Source of the DNA: Streptomyces cucumeris
GTDB taxonomy: Bacteria; Actinomycetota; Actinomycetes; Streptomycetales; Streptomycetaceae
Length of the DNA stretch: 64,000 nt
NCBI RefSeq assembly: GCF_024295805.1
Contig: NZ_JANCLX010000004.1
Span: 105,007 to 169,006 of the forward strand
Direction of reading: 5' to 3'
In this document: positions 16,487-24,629 of the stretch, one piece after another
How the letters are laid out: each line of letters starts with the position of its first letter
Numbering within the stretch: the first letter of the stretch is position 1
The notes under the pieces: generated by a model
What the model saw: only the letters and a program-made list of their open reading frames with translations
Told to the model about the DNA's origin: nothing
The model's database searches: none
Program-made: the position numbers and the translations under genes

Positions 16487-16864
16487 ATGAGTGATCACGG
16501 GGGAAACGACAGACCGAGCCCGCAGACCGAGACGGGGCACGCCGCCGCGCAGCCAGGCATACCCAACCTGGTACCGCGAGCTCTCGGCGTCCTCGTGCTG
16601 TGGCTGGTGGGAGGGGCGTTGTTCCTGTTGAACCGGTTTCTCCCCCTGGGCACGGCCGACTGCGACTACGAACAGCACGCCGCCTGCGACCCGTCCACGC
16701 TGGACCTCGCCATGGCCATCCCGGACATCACCATCCCCCTGGCCGTACTGGCGGGCACCTGGGGCCTCTTCTCCCGCCGCCCCGGCGTCGCCCCGCTCGC
16801 GTGGATCTCCTCGATCCTCGCCATCATCACGTCCACCGGCGCCGCGTTCGCCATCGCGACGTAA
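16487..16864 (+). CDS. Small membrane protein, unknown function
   Basis: 125 residues: a disordered N-terminus of about 25 residues, then hydrophobic helices (PRALGVLVLWLVGGALFLL, ITIPLAVLAGTWGLFS and ISSILAIITSTGAAFAIA) separated by a loop with two cysteines (TADCDYEQHAACDP) likely exposed outside and possibly disulfide-linked. No ribosome-binding site precedes the ATG. A TAACCT sequence ~8 nt upstream suggests a leaderless transcript. No homologous family is recognised. Confidence 0.65.
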   Translation: MSDHGGNDRPSPQTETGHAAAQPGIPNLVPRALGVLVLWLVGGALFLLNRFLPLGTADCDYEQHAACDPSTLDLAMAIPDITIPLAVLAGTWGLFSRRPGVAPLAWISSILAIITSTGAAFAIAT

Positions 16865-16901
16865 GCCACCCGCTGGCATCCTCTACACCGAGGGAGGAGC
16901 C

Positions 16902-17231
16902 ATGGCACTGGTACGCAAGGGCGCGCGGCGCATCGTCGTCGACGGCACGGCCTACCGCTGGCGACTGCGGCACAGGCCGACCTACCTCCAGGGCCTCGCC
17001 TGGTCACCGTGCACCTACGCGGTCGAGCATGCGGACGCCCCAGGAACAACCCTCGTGGTCACCACCAACCAGCCACATCCGAGCAACTGGCCCGGCCGAG
17101 CGGCGAAGCCCACGCTGCCGTCCGACGTCGCCGAGGCCATTCGACGCGCTCTCGACACCGGCTGGTCCCCCACACTTCCGGGGCCTCCCTTCCACCTCGA
17201 CCAGTCCACCGGCTTCACTCCATCGCCCTGA
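16902..17231 (+). CDS. Small conserved hypothetical protein
   Basis: 109 residues, starting after a strong GGAGGA ribosome-binding site. The N-terminal part (ARRIVVDGTAYRWRLRHRPTY) resembles the short basic proteins common in Streptomyces accessory regions, and the middle (GTTLVVTTNQPHPSNW) is predicted beta. No function can be assigned. Confidence 0.65.
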   Translation: MALVRKGARRIVVDGTAYRWRLRHRPTYLQGLAWSPCTYAVEHADAPGTTLVVTTNQPHPSNWPGRAAKPTLPSDVAEAIRRALDTGWSPTLPGPPFHLDQSTGFTPSP

Positions 17232-17348
17232 ACGCCGGGCGCGGCGTCTGGGGTGTGCGCCCGAAGTCTGGCCGGTGGGTGGTGACGTCGGTGCGCCGAC
17301 AGCCGCTGACGTCTGTCGCCGTCGATGCCGAGCGAGTCTCCTGAACAC

Positions 17349-17365
17349 CCCGGAACCGTTCCGGG
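17349..17365. promoter_or_regulatory. Palindrome cluster upstream of hypothetical gene at 17397
   Basis: CCCGGAACcGTTCCGGG is an odd-length perfect palindrome (17349-17365). It is followed within 25 bp by AACCGGTT and then CACGTG, both perfect palindromes, immediately before the downstream start codon. The spacing and repeated GTTCC core suggest operator sites, although the first could also be a small hairpin. Confidence 0.35.
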
Positions 17366-17396
17366 CTGTCGTTTAACCGGTTCCACGTGACGGTGC

Positions 17397-17969
17397 ATGG
17401 GTGCGAGACTGCCTGGCGTGTCTCGACCTGACCTCTCAGAGCTTGATTACCTGCGGGAGATCGAGCGTCTGGCCAGGGTGGTGACCACCGCGGCGTCTGC
17501 CGAGGGCCACCTGTCCTATGAGCCTGACCCGGACGACGCCACGCCACTGCAGCGCGCCGTCAACGCACTCGCACGCGAAATCCGGCACTACCACTTTCCC
17601 GGCGACGGCTGCCTGCCCGAGGAGGACCGGCCCACGGTGCGGCTGGCCGGCGTGATGGTGCTCCGGCCGAATTCCCTGCCGTCCGGCATGGAGGAGACCT
17701 ACGAGGAGGCGTGCGCTCGCCTCGGTGTCGAGGCTCGAGCCGAGGGCTGGGCCCTGTGGAACACCTGGGGCAAGGGCGGGGCGAGGGTCACCATGGTGGT
17801 CTCATCGGTCGACACGACAGAGGGCCTGTTGGCGAACTGGGCGCGAGGCAGGCCCGTGTACCCGGTGACCCCAGTCCCCTCCCAGATAGCTCGAGTCCAA
17901 CAGGGATGGGCCGGCCCCATGACGTTCTCCCCCTTCGGCGCCGAGCAACTGGGCCTCGCAGGACAGTGA
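17397..17969 (+). CDS. Hypothetical protein
   Basis: 190 residues from the ATG at 17397. A GTG at 17418 (VSRPDLSELDYLREIERLA) is a plausible alternative start. No known domain is recognised. The protein is acidic at the N-terminus, helical over DYLREIERLARVVTTAA, and has a central segment with AGVMVLRPNSLPSGMEETYEEAC. Codon use looks coding throughout. It sits in a run of small same-strand hypothetical genes that ends at the tRNA-Thr-linked repeat. Confidence 0.65.
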   Translation: MGARLPGVSRPDLSELDYLREIERLARVVTTAASAEGHLSYEPDPDDATPLQRAVNALAREIRHYHFPGDGCLPEEDRPTVRLAGVMVLRPNSLPSGMEETYEEACARLGVEARAEGWALWNTWGKGGARVTMVVSSVDTTEGLLANWARGRPVYPVTPVPSQIARVQQGWAGPMTFSPFGAEQLGLAGQ

Positions 17970-18097
17970 CCGACGCGGGAATGGTGCCCGCGTGGAGAGG
18001 ACTGAGTTGTTCAGCGAGGAGTTGCGGGTTCTGTACGGATGGGAGGTACTGACAGAGACGGCGCAACAGTTCAAAGAACACATGATTCAATGACCAG

Positions 18098-18634
18098 ATG
18101 GTGGAGAACGGTACATTCCTGGGACCGTTGGAACTGGCGGGCGCCCATTGGGGAATCGGGGACGCCACACGACCGGATACCCACTGGGTGGAGTTCAGCC
18201 CGGACGGGCTCCACCAGCGCGAGCCAGACTCCGAGGGACGCTTGATCCCGTGGTCCAGGATCATGACCGGCATCTGGTTCACCTGGGGCAAGCGCTCCTG
18301 GAACACGAACAGCAGGGGCATGTACACGCCGACGGGGATGGTCGCCGGGCGCGACGGCGGCTGGATGCACATGACACTGCGCCACCCGTACGAGGACTAC
18401 CGGCTGCGCTTCGACCAGCACACACGCCCGTACCAGGCGGTGGACGCCCTCCGGCTGGAGTACCTGCTGCGGCAGCTCATCGACGAGGGAAAGCTGCATC
18501 TCCTCGGCGACCCGGAATGGGTGGGCCAAGCCGTGGCGCACCTGGCCGACGGGAAAACCAGCTGGAATACGCGCCGTGCGCTGCGGCGAGTGGCGGCGGA
18601 AGCCCTGGCAGCGGCCGGCCCGGGCAGCCCCTGA
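18098..18634 (+). CDS. Hypothetical protein
   Basis: 178 residues. The N-terminal half is beta-rich (ENGTFLGPLELAGAHWGIGD, WVEFSPDGLHQREPDSEGRL) and the C-terminal half is helical (AVDALRLEYLLRQLIDEGKL, KTSWNTRRALRRVAAEALA). No family is recognised. It is the last gene before the left copy of the tRNA-Thr repeat and so probably lay downstream of the tRNA gene before the island inserted. No ribosome-binding site is evident. Confidence 0.65.
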   Translation: MVENGTFLGPLELAGAHWGIGDATRPDTHWVEFSPDGLHQREPDSEGRLIPWSRIMTGIWFTWGKRSWNTNSRGMYTPTGMVAGRDGGWMHMTLRHPYEDYRLRFDQHTRPYQAVDALRLEYLLRQLIDEGKLHLLGDPEWVGQAVAHLADGKTSWNTRRALRRVAAEALAAAGPGSP

Positions 18635-18681
18635 CCGCCCACCCCCGAGCTCTGCGGTCCCCATCGCCGTCAGTCAGAGAC

Positions 18682-18777
18682 GTCAGAAGCCCCGGACGAA
18701 AGATCGTCCGGGGCTTCTTCCCTGCTCAGACACAGAGCCGACTGTCGGGTTCGAACCGACGACCTTCGCTTTACAAG
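18682..18777. repeat. Left attachment-site repeat: tRNA-Thr 3' half plus terminator
   Basis: This 96-bp stretch matches 21580-21675 with a single difference (G at 18729, A at 21627). It contains the tRNA-Thr terminator hairpin (GAAGCCCCGG arms) and the tRNA 3' half up to the anticodon loop, where the match stops abruptly (ttacaag then ttcgctc). This is the expected scar of site-specific integration into a tRNA gene. The chromosomal 3' half is displaced to the far end of the element, and the element's own copy restores the tRNA. Confidence 0.88.
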
Positions 18778-18872
18778 TTCGCTCACGGGCCGGACCGCCT
18801 CAGGCTTGGCTGGACCTAACTGGCGACTTAGCGGTGGCTTCGATGCACCGGCTGCCGCCGACGTCCGCCGTC

Positions 18873-18898
18873 GTTGATGTCACTTGGTGATGTCAGAA
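18873..18898. repeat. Internal GATGTCA double repeat, left end of island
   Basis: GTTGATGTCAC, a 5-nt spacer and GATGTCAGAA occur here, ~100 bp inside the left attachment repeat. The same two blocks with a 6-nt spacer occur at 21560-21586, at the right end. Paired repeats near both ends of an integrated element resemble integrase or excisionase arm-binding sites. Confidence 0.5.
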
Positions 18899-18900
18899 CG

Positions 18901-19278
18901 TCAGTCGAGCAGTACCCTGCAAGCGGCCTTGCGTCGGTCGGTGTGAACTCTTCCCCACAGCGCCGACCCGTTGTGGAGGGGACCAGCCCGTTCGAGCCGG
19001 GCCAGGGAGGGGAGCCCCGATCGTGGGAGCTGATACCCGCCATCGGTCTCGTCTGAACGCCTGTGAACAGCCCTGAATGAGACGGAAACTGAGACGGGCT
19101 GCCCCTCCCGCTCGTGGACGAAGAACGAACCCCGCTCGCACGACGCCAATGCCGTGACATCCGCTCCCTGCCCACGCGAGATAGGCCGCACCTCGTACTG
19201 CTCCCCCGTGTGCTCCCGGACCAACGCCCACAGTCGTTCGCACGTTGACCCGCCTCCGCTTGCTCCCGCAGCCGCCAT
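18901..19278 (-). CDS. Hypothetical protein in tRNA-linked island
   Basis: 125 residues from the ATG at 19278, which follows GAGGGAGGG. The segment YEVRPISRGQGADVTALASC followed by GSFFVHEREGQP recalls the N-terminal lobe of aminoglycoside-phosphotransferase-like proteins found in Streptomyces mobile regions. The kinase catalytic lobe is absent, so this could be a truncated relative. That is only a resemblance, and the gene is otherwise unassigned. It is the distal gene of the leftward group after the Nudix gene. Confidence 0.55.
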   Translation of the reverse strand: MAAAGASGGGSTCERLWALVREHTGEQYEVRPISRGQGADVTALASCERGSFFVHEREGQPVSVSVSFRAVHRRSDETDGGYQLPRSGLPSLARLERAGPLHNGSALWGRVHTDRRKAACRVLLD

Positions 19279-19380
19279 CGCCCTCCCTCGTGGTCGGCCA
19301 CGCTGCCCCTGCCGCCGGCTCGAGCCGCAGGTGTGAGACGTGATGGCCAACTGGTGTGTACGTGTCGCGCGCCGGGGCCA

Positions 19381-19851
19381 TCAGCCCAGGTACGGATGGT
19401 CTCGGTGTTCCAGGAAGTGCTGCAGCCGCAGCCGCTGGGTGTGGTGCATGGCGAGACTGTCCAACGCCTCGGGTGCGACAAAGCGCAGCTCCGTCGACTC
19501 GTCCGAGATGGCCAGATGTCCACCGACCACCCGGGCCGTGAAGCACACGTTGAACTGTCGGCGCACCTCACCGTCGGTGTACGCAATGACGTGGCGTGGG
19601 TCGGTGTACGTGCCGACGAGACCTGTGATCTCGACGTCCAGCCCAGTCTCTTCCTTGACCTCGCGGACCGCCGTACCCGGCAGTGAGTCGGACATCTCCA
19701 TGCCGCCGCCCGGAAGCGCCCAGAGGTCGTTGTCCCGGCGGCGCTGGAGGAGAATCCGTCCCTCCTCGTCGGTGACGACAGCAGAGGCAGCCACTACCAA
19801 GCTGTTCGGCTCAGGCGCATCCGGGTCGTCGTAGTACTCGGTCCGTGCCAT
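19381..19851 (-). CDS. Nudix hydrolase in tRNA-linked island
   Basis: A 156-residue Nudix hydrolase with the signature GGGMEMSDSLPGTAVREVKEE continuing TGLDVEI, i.e. GGGMEMSDSLPG then TAVREVKEETGLDVEI. The glutamates of REVKEE bind the divalent metal. These enzymes cleave nucleoside diphosphates linked to another moiety. Its ATG lies 2 nt after the stop of the HTH regulator gene, so the two are one unit. Nudix proteins are a recurring cargo of actinomycete integrative elements. The pSAM2 transfer-immunity protein Pif carries a Nudix motif, which makes that role worth considering, but the match to Pif itself has not been checked. Confidence 0.9.
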   Translation of the reverse strand: MARTEYYDDPDAPEPNSLVVAASAVVTDEEGRILLQRRRDNDLWALPGGGMEMSDSLPGTAVREVKEETGLDVEITGLVGTYTDPRHVIAYTDGEVRRQFNVCFTARVVGGHLAISDESTELRFVAPEALDSLAMHHTQRLRLQHFLEHRDHPYLG

Positions 19852-19853
19852 GG

Positions 19854-20597
19854 TCAGTTGTCCCCTACCGGTGTCGCTGTCGCCCACACCCCGTCGAAGC
19901 TGGCGGCGTAGGTGTCGAACATGCCGCCTACCCCGCTCCGCCGCAGATGCCACACCGGGGCAGCAAAGGCGTTCACGCCCCAGACATGGGCATTGACCAA
20001 CGCCTGATCATCGGCGCGGTAGATCGAGTTGTAGAGCGTCGTGGCATGCGTACGCACCTCGATGCCCTGCGTCCCGATCAAGGAGCGGTAGTGCATGAGC
20101 GCGAGACGGCACCGGGACTCGATCCCGTGGCCGAACTCCTCCTCCTCGCCCCGCAACCGGACGTTCTCACTGTCGGCGTCACCGATGGCGATGCGGACCG
20201 CGCAGCCTTCAGCAGCACGCTCCCGCAAGAGATCGTTGAGCCGGGGGTACGCCTCATGCAGGAAGACAGCGGCGTACACCAGGACATCGATCTGTTCACG
20301 GGCCTCGGACAGCATGTCCACGAACACAGACACCGGGATGTCCGCCCGCTGGTCGTACAACGCGACCAGTTCGGGGCTGACCGCGCGGGCGGGTCGCGGC
20401 TGGCGGAGCGATGGCCATAGTGCGTGCACGTCTTCTCCCAGGGTTTCAGCCGCCTTCATGGCCGTGGTCCGGCGCGGCGTACGCCCGAGATTCACCCATC
20501 GCTTAACGGACTTGGGGTCCACCTCGACCTTCTCCGCGAGGGTGGCGTACGTCCAGCAACCGGCCGCCATGGCGGCACGTAACCTTTCGTTCGGCAT
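19854..20597 (-). CDS. HTH regulator with large C-terminal sensor-like domain (DUF5919-like)
   Basis: 247 residues. The N-terminal ~75 form a Cro/CI-type HTH (RLRAAMAAGCWTYATLAEKV, VDPKSVKRWVNLGRTPRR). The C-terminal ~160 residues (from VSVFVDMLSEAREQIDVLVY) resemble DUF5919, which I associate with a phospholipase-D-like fold but without intact HKD motifs. The segment IEVRTHATTLYNSIYRADD is the best-conserved part. The start ATG at 20597 follows AGGGAGAG. It is the first gene of the leftward unit with the Nudix gene and diverges from the rightward pair, so it may be the island's regulator. Confidence 0.85.
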   Translation of the reverse strand: MPNERLRAAMAAGCWTYATLAEKVEVDPKSVKRWVNLGRTPRRTTAMKAAETLGEDVHALWPSLRQPRPARAVSPELVALYDQRADIPVSVFVDMLSEAREQIDVLVYAAVFLHEAYPRLNDLLRERAAEGCAVRIAIGDADSENVRLRGEEEEFGHGIESRCRLALMHYRSLIGTQGIEVRTHATTLYNSIYRADDQALVNAHVWGVNAFAAPVWHLRRSGVGGMFDTYAASFDGVWATATPVGDN

Positions 20598-20716
20598 CCG
20601 AGTCTCTCCCTGCTTCCGGGGACGGCACCAGGGACGTTCTACACGGCGCGGGACGTCCCGAAGTGGGATTCGGCGGTGGTTCCCACGTCCTGGCGAACGG
20701 CCGGAGGATGCGTTCC

Positions 20717-21076
20717 ATGGGCACCGACAACGCTCTCCAAGCAGCTGTGGACGTCGACCGGATCACGCCAGCGATCAACCGCGCCCTGGCAGCGCAGACG
20801 ACACCTCCCCCGTGCGAGGAACTGGTCGAGCTGCGCCAAACACTCCAAGGGCACATCCAAGGGCTCTTGCCCTTGGTGGAGCGACAGGTTGAGCTCATGG
20901 ACCGAGCCACGGTGGCCTGGTACGAGCGGCGGTGCCGCCTGAACACCCTTTCGCGCAAGGCTGCCCAGGGGCTCGGTGCCGGTGCGCAGCCCACTCATGA
21001 GCACCTGCGGAGCTTGGCGTACGCCTGCACGTTCCTCCTGGAGAACTCCGGTCTCATCCAGGAGCCGGCCCAGTGA
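20717..21076 (+). CDS. DUF6415-like protein in tRNA-linked island
   Basis: 119 residues, mostly helical, with LRQTLQGHIQGLLPLVERQV and HLRSLAYACTFLLENS. This pattern resembles the DUF6415 family seen with ATP-binding regulators and HTH proteins in Streptomyces accessory loci. The ATG at 20717 is chosen because GGAGG lies 9 nt upstream. A longer frame begins at 20663. Its stop overlaps the GTG of the next gene (GTGA), so both are co-translated. Confidence 0.72.
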   Translation: MGTDNALQAAVDVDRITPAINRALAAQTTPPPCEELVELRQTLQGHIQGLLPLVERQVELMDRATVAWYERRCRLNTLSRKAAQGLGAGAQPTHEHLRSLAYACTFLLENSGLIQEPAQ

Positions 21077-21522
21077 CCACATGGCGGACAGTGCCCCGTA
21101 CCCGTCGGGAGCCTCGGGATCCGCAGCAACAAGATCGCCCGGGGAGAGGCATGGACCAGCCCGACCACATCATCCTGTCCTGCGCACGGAGTCCTCAGCA
21201 GGTGGCACGGCTTCGACACCTCGGCGCCACACACTTACGACGGTGGGGGCTCGGCGCCCACGTGGAGACGGCTGAGCTGCTCATCAGCGAGCTGGTCACC
21301 AACGCCGTGCGCTACGGAGAGGCGGAGGAGCTCGGCTTCTCCCTCTTCCACCAGAAGGGCGAAGTCCACATCGAGGTCAGCGACGGCGCTCCCGGTCGCC
21401 CCAAGGTCAGACATCCCGCCCCTGGAGAGGAAAGCGGCAGAGGGATGCTCATCGTCGACGCGCTCGCCGACGACTGGGGGACCAGCCACGACGGTACGAG
21501 GACGTGGTGCAAACTCACCTAG
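21073..21522 (+). CDS. ATP-binding protein, anti-sigma-factor-like (HATPase_c_2)
   Basis: 149 residues (or 123 from the ATG at 21151, which has GGGAGAGG upstream). It has the GHKL-type fold of RsbW/SpoIIAB-like proteins. The N-box is ETAELLISELVTNAVRYGEA, the G1 region is VSDGAPGRPKV, and the later Gly-rich motif is ESGRGMLIVDALADDWG. Many such proteins in Streptomyces have no partner next to them, and their kinase or anti-sigma activity is untested. It is the last gene before the right attachment repeat. Confidence 0.88.
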   Translation: MTTWRTVPRTRREPRDPQQQDRPGRGMDQPDHIILSCARSPQQVARLRHLGATHLRRWGLGAHVETAELLISELVTNAVRYGEAEELGFSLFHQKGEVHIEVSDGAPGRPKVRHPAPGEESGRGMLIVDALADDWGTSHDGTRTWCKLT

Positions 21523-21559
21523 CACCCCGCCCGCCACCGGCGGGACAGCGTGCACCCGC

Positions 21560-21586
21560 GTTGATGTCACCTGCTAGATGTCAGAA
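21560..21586. repeat. Internal GATGTCA double repeat, right end of island
   Basis: GTTGATGTCAC, 6 nt, then GATGTCAGAA abut and overlap the start of the right attachment repeat. They match the pair at 18873-18898. See that entry for interpretation. Confidence 0.5.
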
Positions 21587-21675
21587 GCCCCGGACGAAAG
21601 ATCGTCCGGGGCTTCTTCCCTGCTCAAACACAGAGCCGACTGTCGGGTTCGAACCGACGACCTTCGCTTTACAAG
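21580..21675. repeat. Right attachment-site repeat within tRNA-Thr gene
   Basis: This is the partner of 18682-18777 (95 of 96 bases identical). It carries the tRNA-Thr terminator (perfect 14-bp stem at 21583-21616) and the tRNA 3' half. Homology ends in the anticodon loop, the usual crossover region for tyrosine integrases that use tRNA genes. Confidence 0.88.
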
Positions 21676-21706
21676 AGCGGTGCTCTACCAGCTGAGCTAA
21701 GTCGGC
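21634..21706 (-). tRNA. tRNA-Thr (anticodon TGT)
   Basis: The 73-nt sequence folds as a complete cloverleaf: acceptor arms GCCGACT/AGTCGGC, a D-arm with AGCTGGTA, the anticodon loop CTTGTAA with anticodon TGT, and a T-arm with TTCGAAC. The CCA end is not encoded. The gene is used as an integration site, and the 3' half is duplicated 2.9 kb away. A perfect-stem terminator follows at 21583-21616. Confidence 0.96.
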
Positions 21707-21880
21707 ATCCCCAGCAGTGTACCCATCCCGAAGCGATGATCCATTCGAAAATTCTCACGCTTCGACTAGAGACAGATCACCCCTGCTCGGGATAGCGTCG
21801 CGCCAATCCACATGTGTGGAACAACCCACCTTTACTCGGATCGTCCGGCACGTTCCTGCCGGTGAAGGGATCAGATCGCC

Positions 21881-23017
<1,137 letters not shown>

Positions 23018-23049
23018 GCCCGCCCCGCAGGGGAGTTCAGAGGGAGTTC

Positions 23050-23089
23050 ACGGCGCCGTCCGTCCGCTCATGCGGGCGGGCGGCGCCGT
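23050..23089 (+). terminator. Hairpin terminator after msiK
   Basis: Inverted arms of 18 nt with a tcat loop pair completely if two G-U pairs are allowed. It lies 33 bp after the msiK stop. Confidence 0.7.
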
Positions 23090-23114
23090 CGTCATGAGGT
23101 CCCTACGGGTCGCG

Positions 23115-23212
23115 TTGTCGATAAATCACCGACAATCTCGGCATTTTGGACAGGGTCGTCAATGCCCGGGCTCGCAAACGTGGTATTCCGTCACCCACTT
23201 CAGTGACGGAAT
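23115..23212. promoter_or_regulatory. Two inverted repeats upstream of a secreted-protein gene
   Basis: TTGTCG and CGACAA arms (23115-23120, 23130-23135) flank an AT-rich 9-nt core. Farther down, ATTCCGTCAC (23185-23194) and GTGACGGAAT (23203-23212) form a perfect 10-bp inverted repeat with an 8-nt spacer. Both lie in the 270-bp gap before the secreted-protein gene and are candidate operators. Confidence 0.4.
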
Positions 23213-23285
23213 GTCGCCAAATCGTCGCTCCTCGCTACGATCGCCGCGTACCGCAAGTCCCGACCGACCCGCGAGGAACACCTCC

Positions 23286-23705
23286 GTGAACACCGCAGCC
23301 CGCCGCATCGGCCGAACGCTCGCCCTCGTCCTCCCCGTCGTCCTCGTCCTCTCCGGGACGCTCGCGGTCACCCGCGTCCCGTGGGCCTCACCGAGCTCCG
23401 AGTCACAGGTGCTCACCGCCTCCGCCGACCGCGCGTCCACCCAGGCGACCCGCCGGGCCGCCCACGAGGTGCTGCGCGACCGGTTGCTCACCGAGCTCCA
23501 GGAGAAGGACCCGGCGGTGGCCCTCACCCACCTCCAGGTGGCCACCAACGAGCGGCCGTCCCTCGCCAAGCACTGCGCGTCCATCGCCCGTGCGCTCGGC
23601 CGCGCCGCCGTGGCCAAGTACGGCGGCACCGCGCGGGCCCAGGCGTACGCCCGCCCTGTGTGCGACACCTCGTTCGCCTCCGGCATCACCCAGGCGTACC
23701 GCTGA
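23286..23705 (+). CDS. Small secreted protein, unknown function
   Basis: 139 residues. The GTG at 23286 follows GAGGAA by 7 nt. A signal peptide or anchor is clear (RIGRTLALVLPVVLVLSGTLA), and the mature part is helical (RRAAHEVLRDRLLTELQEKD) with two cysteines (KHCASIARALG and PVCDTS) that could form a disulfide. No family is recognised. It lies upstream of the nucleotidyltransferase gene on the same strand. Confidence 0.75.
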   Translation: MNTAARRIGRTLALVLPVVLVLSGTLAVTRVPWASPSSESQVLTASADRASTQATRRAAHEVLRDRLLTELQEKDPAVALTHLQVATNERPSLAKHCASIARALGRAAVAKYGGTARAQAYARPVCDTSFASGITQAYR

Positions 23706-23764
23706 CCGCGCCCCCTTCTCCAGCTCCGCCTGCGGCGGTCCCGGCACCGCATATGGTGCGGTCC

Positions 23765-24571
23765 ATGACCGTTGACGACGACCGCAGGCACGGGCACCAC
23801 CCACACGCCGCGCGGCCCACCCAAGCCGTCGTCCTGGCCGGAGGCCAGGGCTCGCGGCTGCGCCCGTACACCGACGACCGTCCCAAGCCGATGGTCGAGA
23901 TCCCGGGCACCGGGACCCCGATCATCGGCCACCAGCTCGCCTGGCTGGCCGCCGAGGGCGTCACCGACGCCGTCGTCTCCTGCGGCCACCTCGCCGCCGT
24001 CCTCCAGGACTGGCTGGAGTCGGCGGAGCTGCCGCTGCGGGTGACGACCGTCGTCGAGAAGGAGCCGCTGGGCCGCGGCGGCGGCCTGAAGTTCGCCGCC
24101 GCCTCGCTGCCGCATCCGGACCAGCCCTGGTACGCCACCAACGGCGACATCTGGACCCGGTTCTCGCTCCGCGACATGGCGGACTTCCACCACGAGCGCG
24201 GCGCGGTCGCCACCCTGGCGCTGGCACGCCCGCGGATTCCGTGGGGTGTGGTGGAGACGGACGAGTTCGGCCACGTCCTCGACTTCATCGAGGCGCCGCC
24301 GTCCCCGTACCTCATCAACGCGGGGGTGTACGTCTTCTCCGCCGAGTTCACCTCGCTGCTGCCGAACCGCGGCGACCACGAGCGCACCACCTTCCCCCGG
24401 CTCGCGCGCGAACGCCGCCTGGCGGGCTTCCCGCTGCCGCACGGGGCGTACTGGCGGGCGATCGACACCGCGAAGGACCTCACGGAGGCGGCCAAGGAAC
24501 TGGCCGCCGGCCCGGCCCCGCACGGCCACGCCCCGCTGAGCTCCTCGCCGCCCATCCCGAGCGGCGGCTGA
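23765..24571 (+). CDS. Sugar-nucleotide pyrophosphorylase-like nucleotidyltransferase
   Basis: 268 residues from the ATG at 23765. The N-terminus has the NTP-transferase signature GGQGSRLRPYTDDRPKPM, followed by a metal/nucleotide site in WYATNGDIWTRF and the product-side segment LINAGVYVFSAEF. Enzymes of this family join a sugar-1-phosphate to an NTP to give NDP-sugar plus pyrophosphate. The hexose and base are not determinable here. TATGGT ~8 nt upstream of the ATG, with no ribosome-binding site, suggests a leaderless transcript. An ATG at 23753 is an alternative start. Confidence 0.9.
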   Translation: MTVDDDRRHGHHPHAARPTQAVVLAGGQGSRLRPYTDDRPKPMVEIPGTGTPIIGHQLAWLAAEGVTDAVVSCGHLAAVLQDWLESAELPLRVTTVVEKEPLGRGGGLKFAAASLPHPDQPWYATNGDIWTRFSLRDMADFHHERGAVATLALARPRIPWGVVETDEFGHVLDFIEAPPSPYLINAGVYVFSAEFTSLLPNRGDHERTTFPRLARERRLAGFPLPHGAYWRAIDTAKDLTEAAKELAAGPAPHGHAPLSSSPPIPSGG

Positions 24572-24629
24572 GGCCGGCCGCACGCCGGGGACCGGGAACG
24601 CGCGCCGGAGGTCTGACGAGGGGACCTGA

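Noticed and set aside
18098..18634. Whether the hypothetical genes left of the tRNA repeat (16487-18634) are part of the island
   Set aside because: The att-like repeats bracket only 18682-21675. No second repeat copy was found farther left, so these genes are treated as chromosomal or of older origin.
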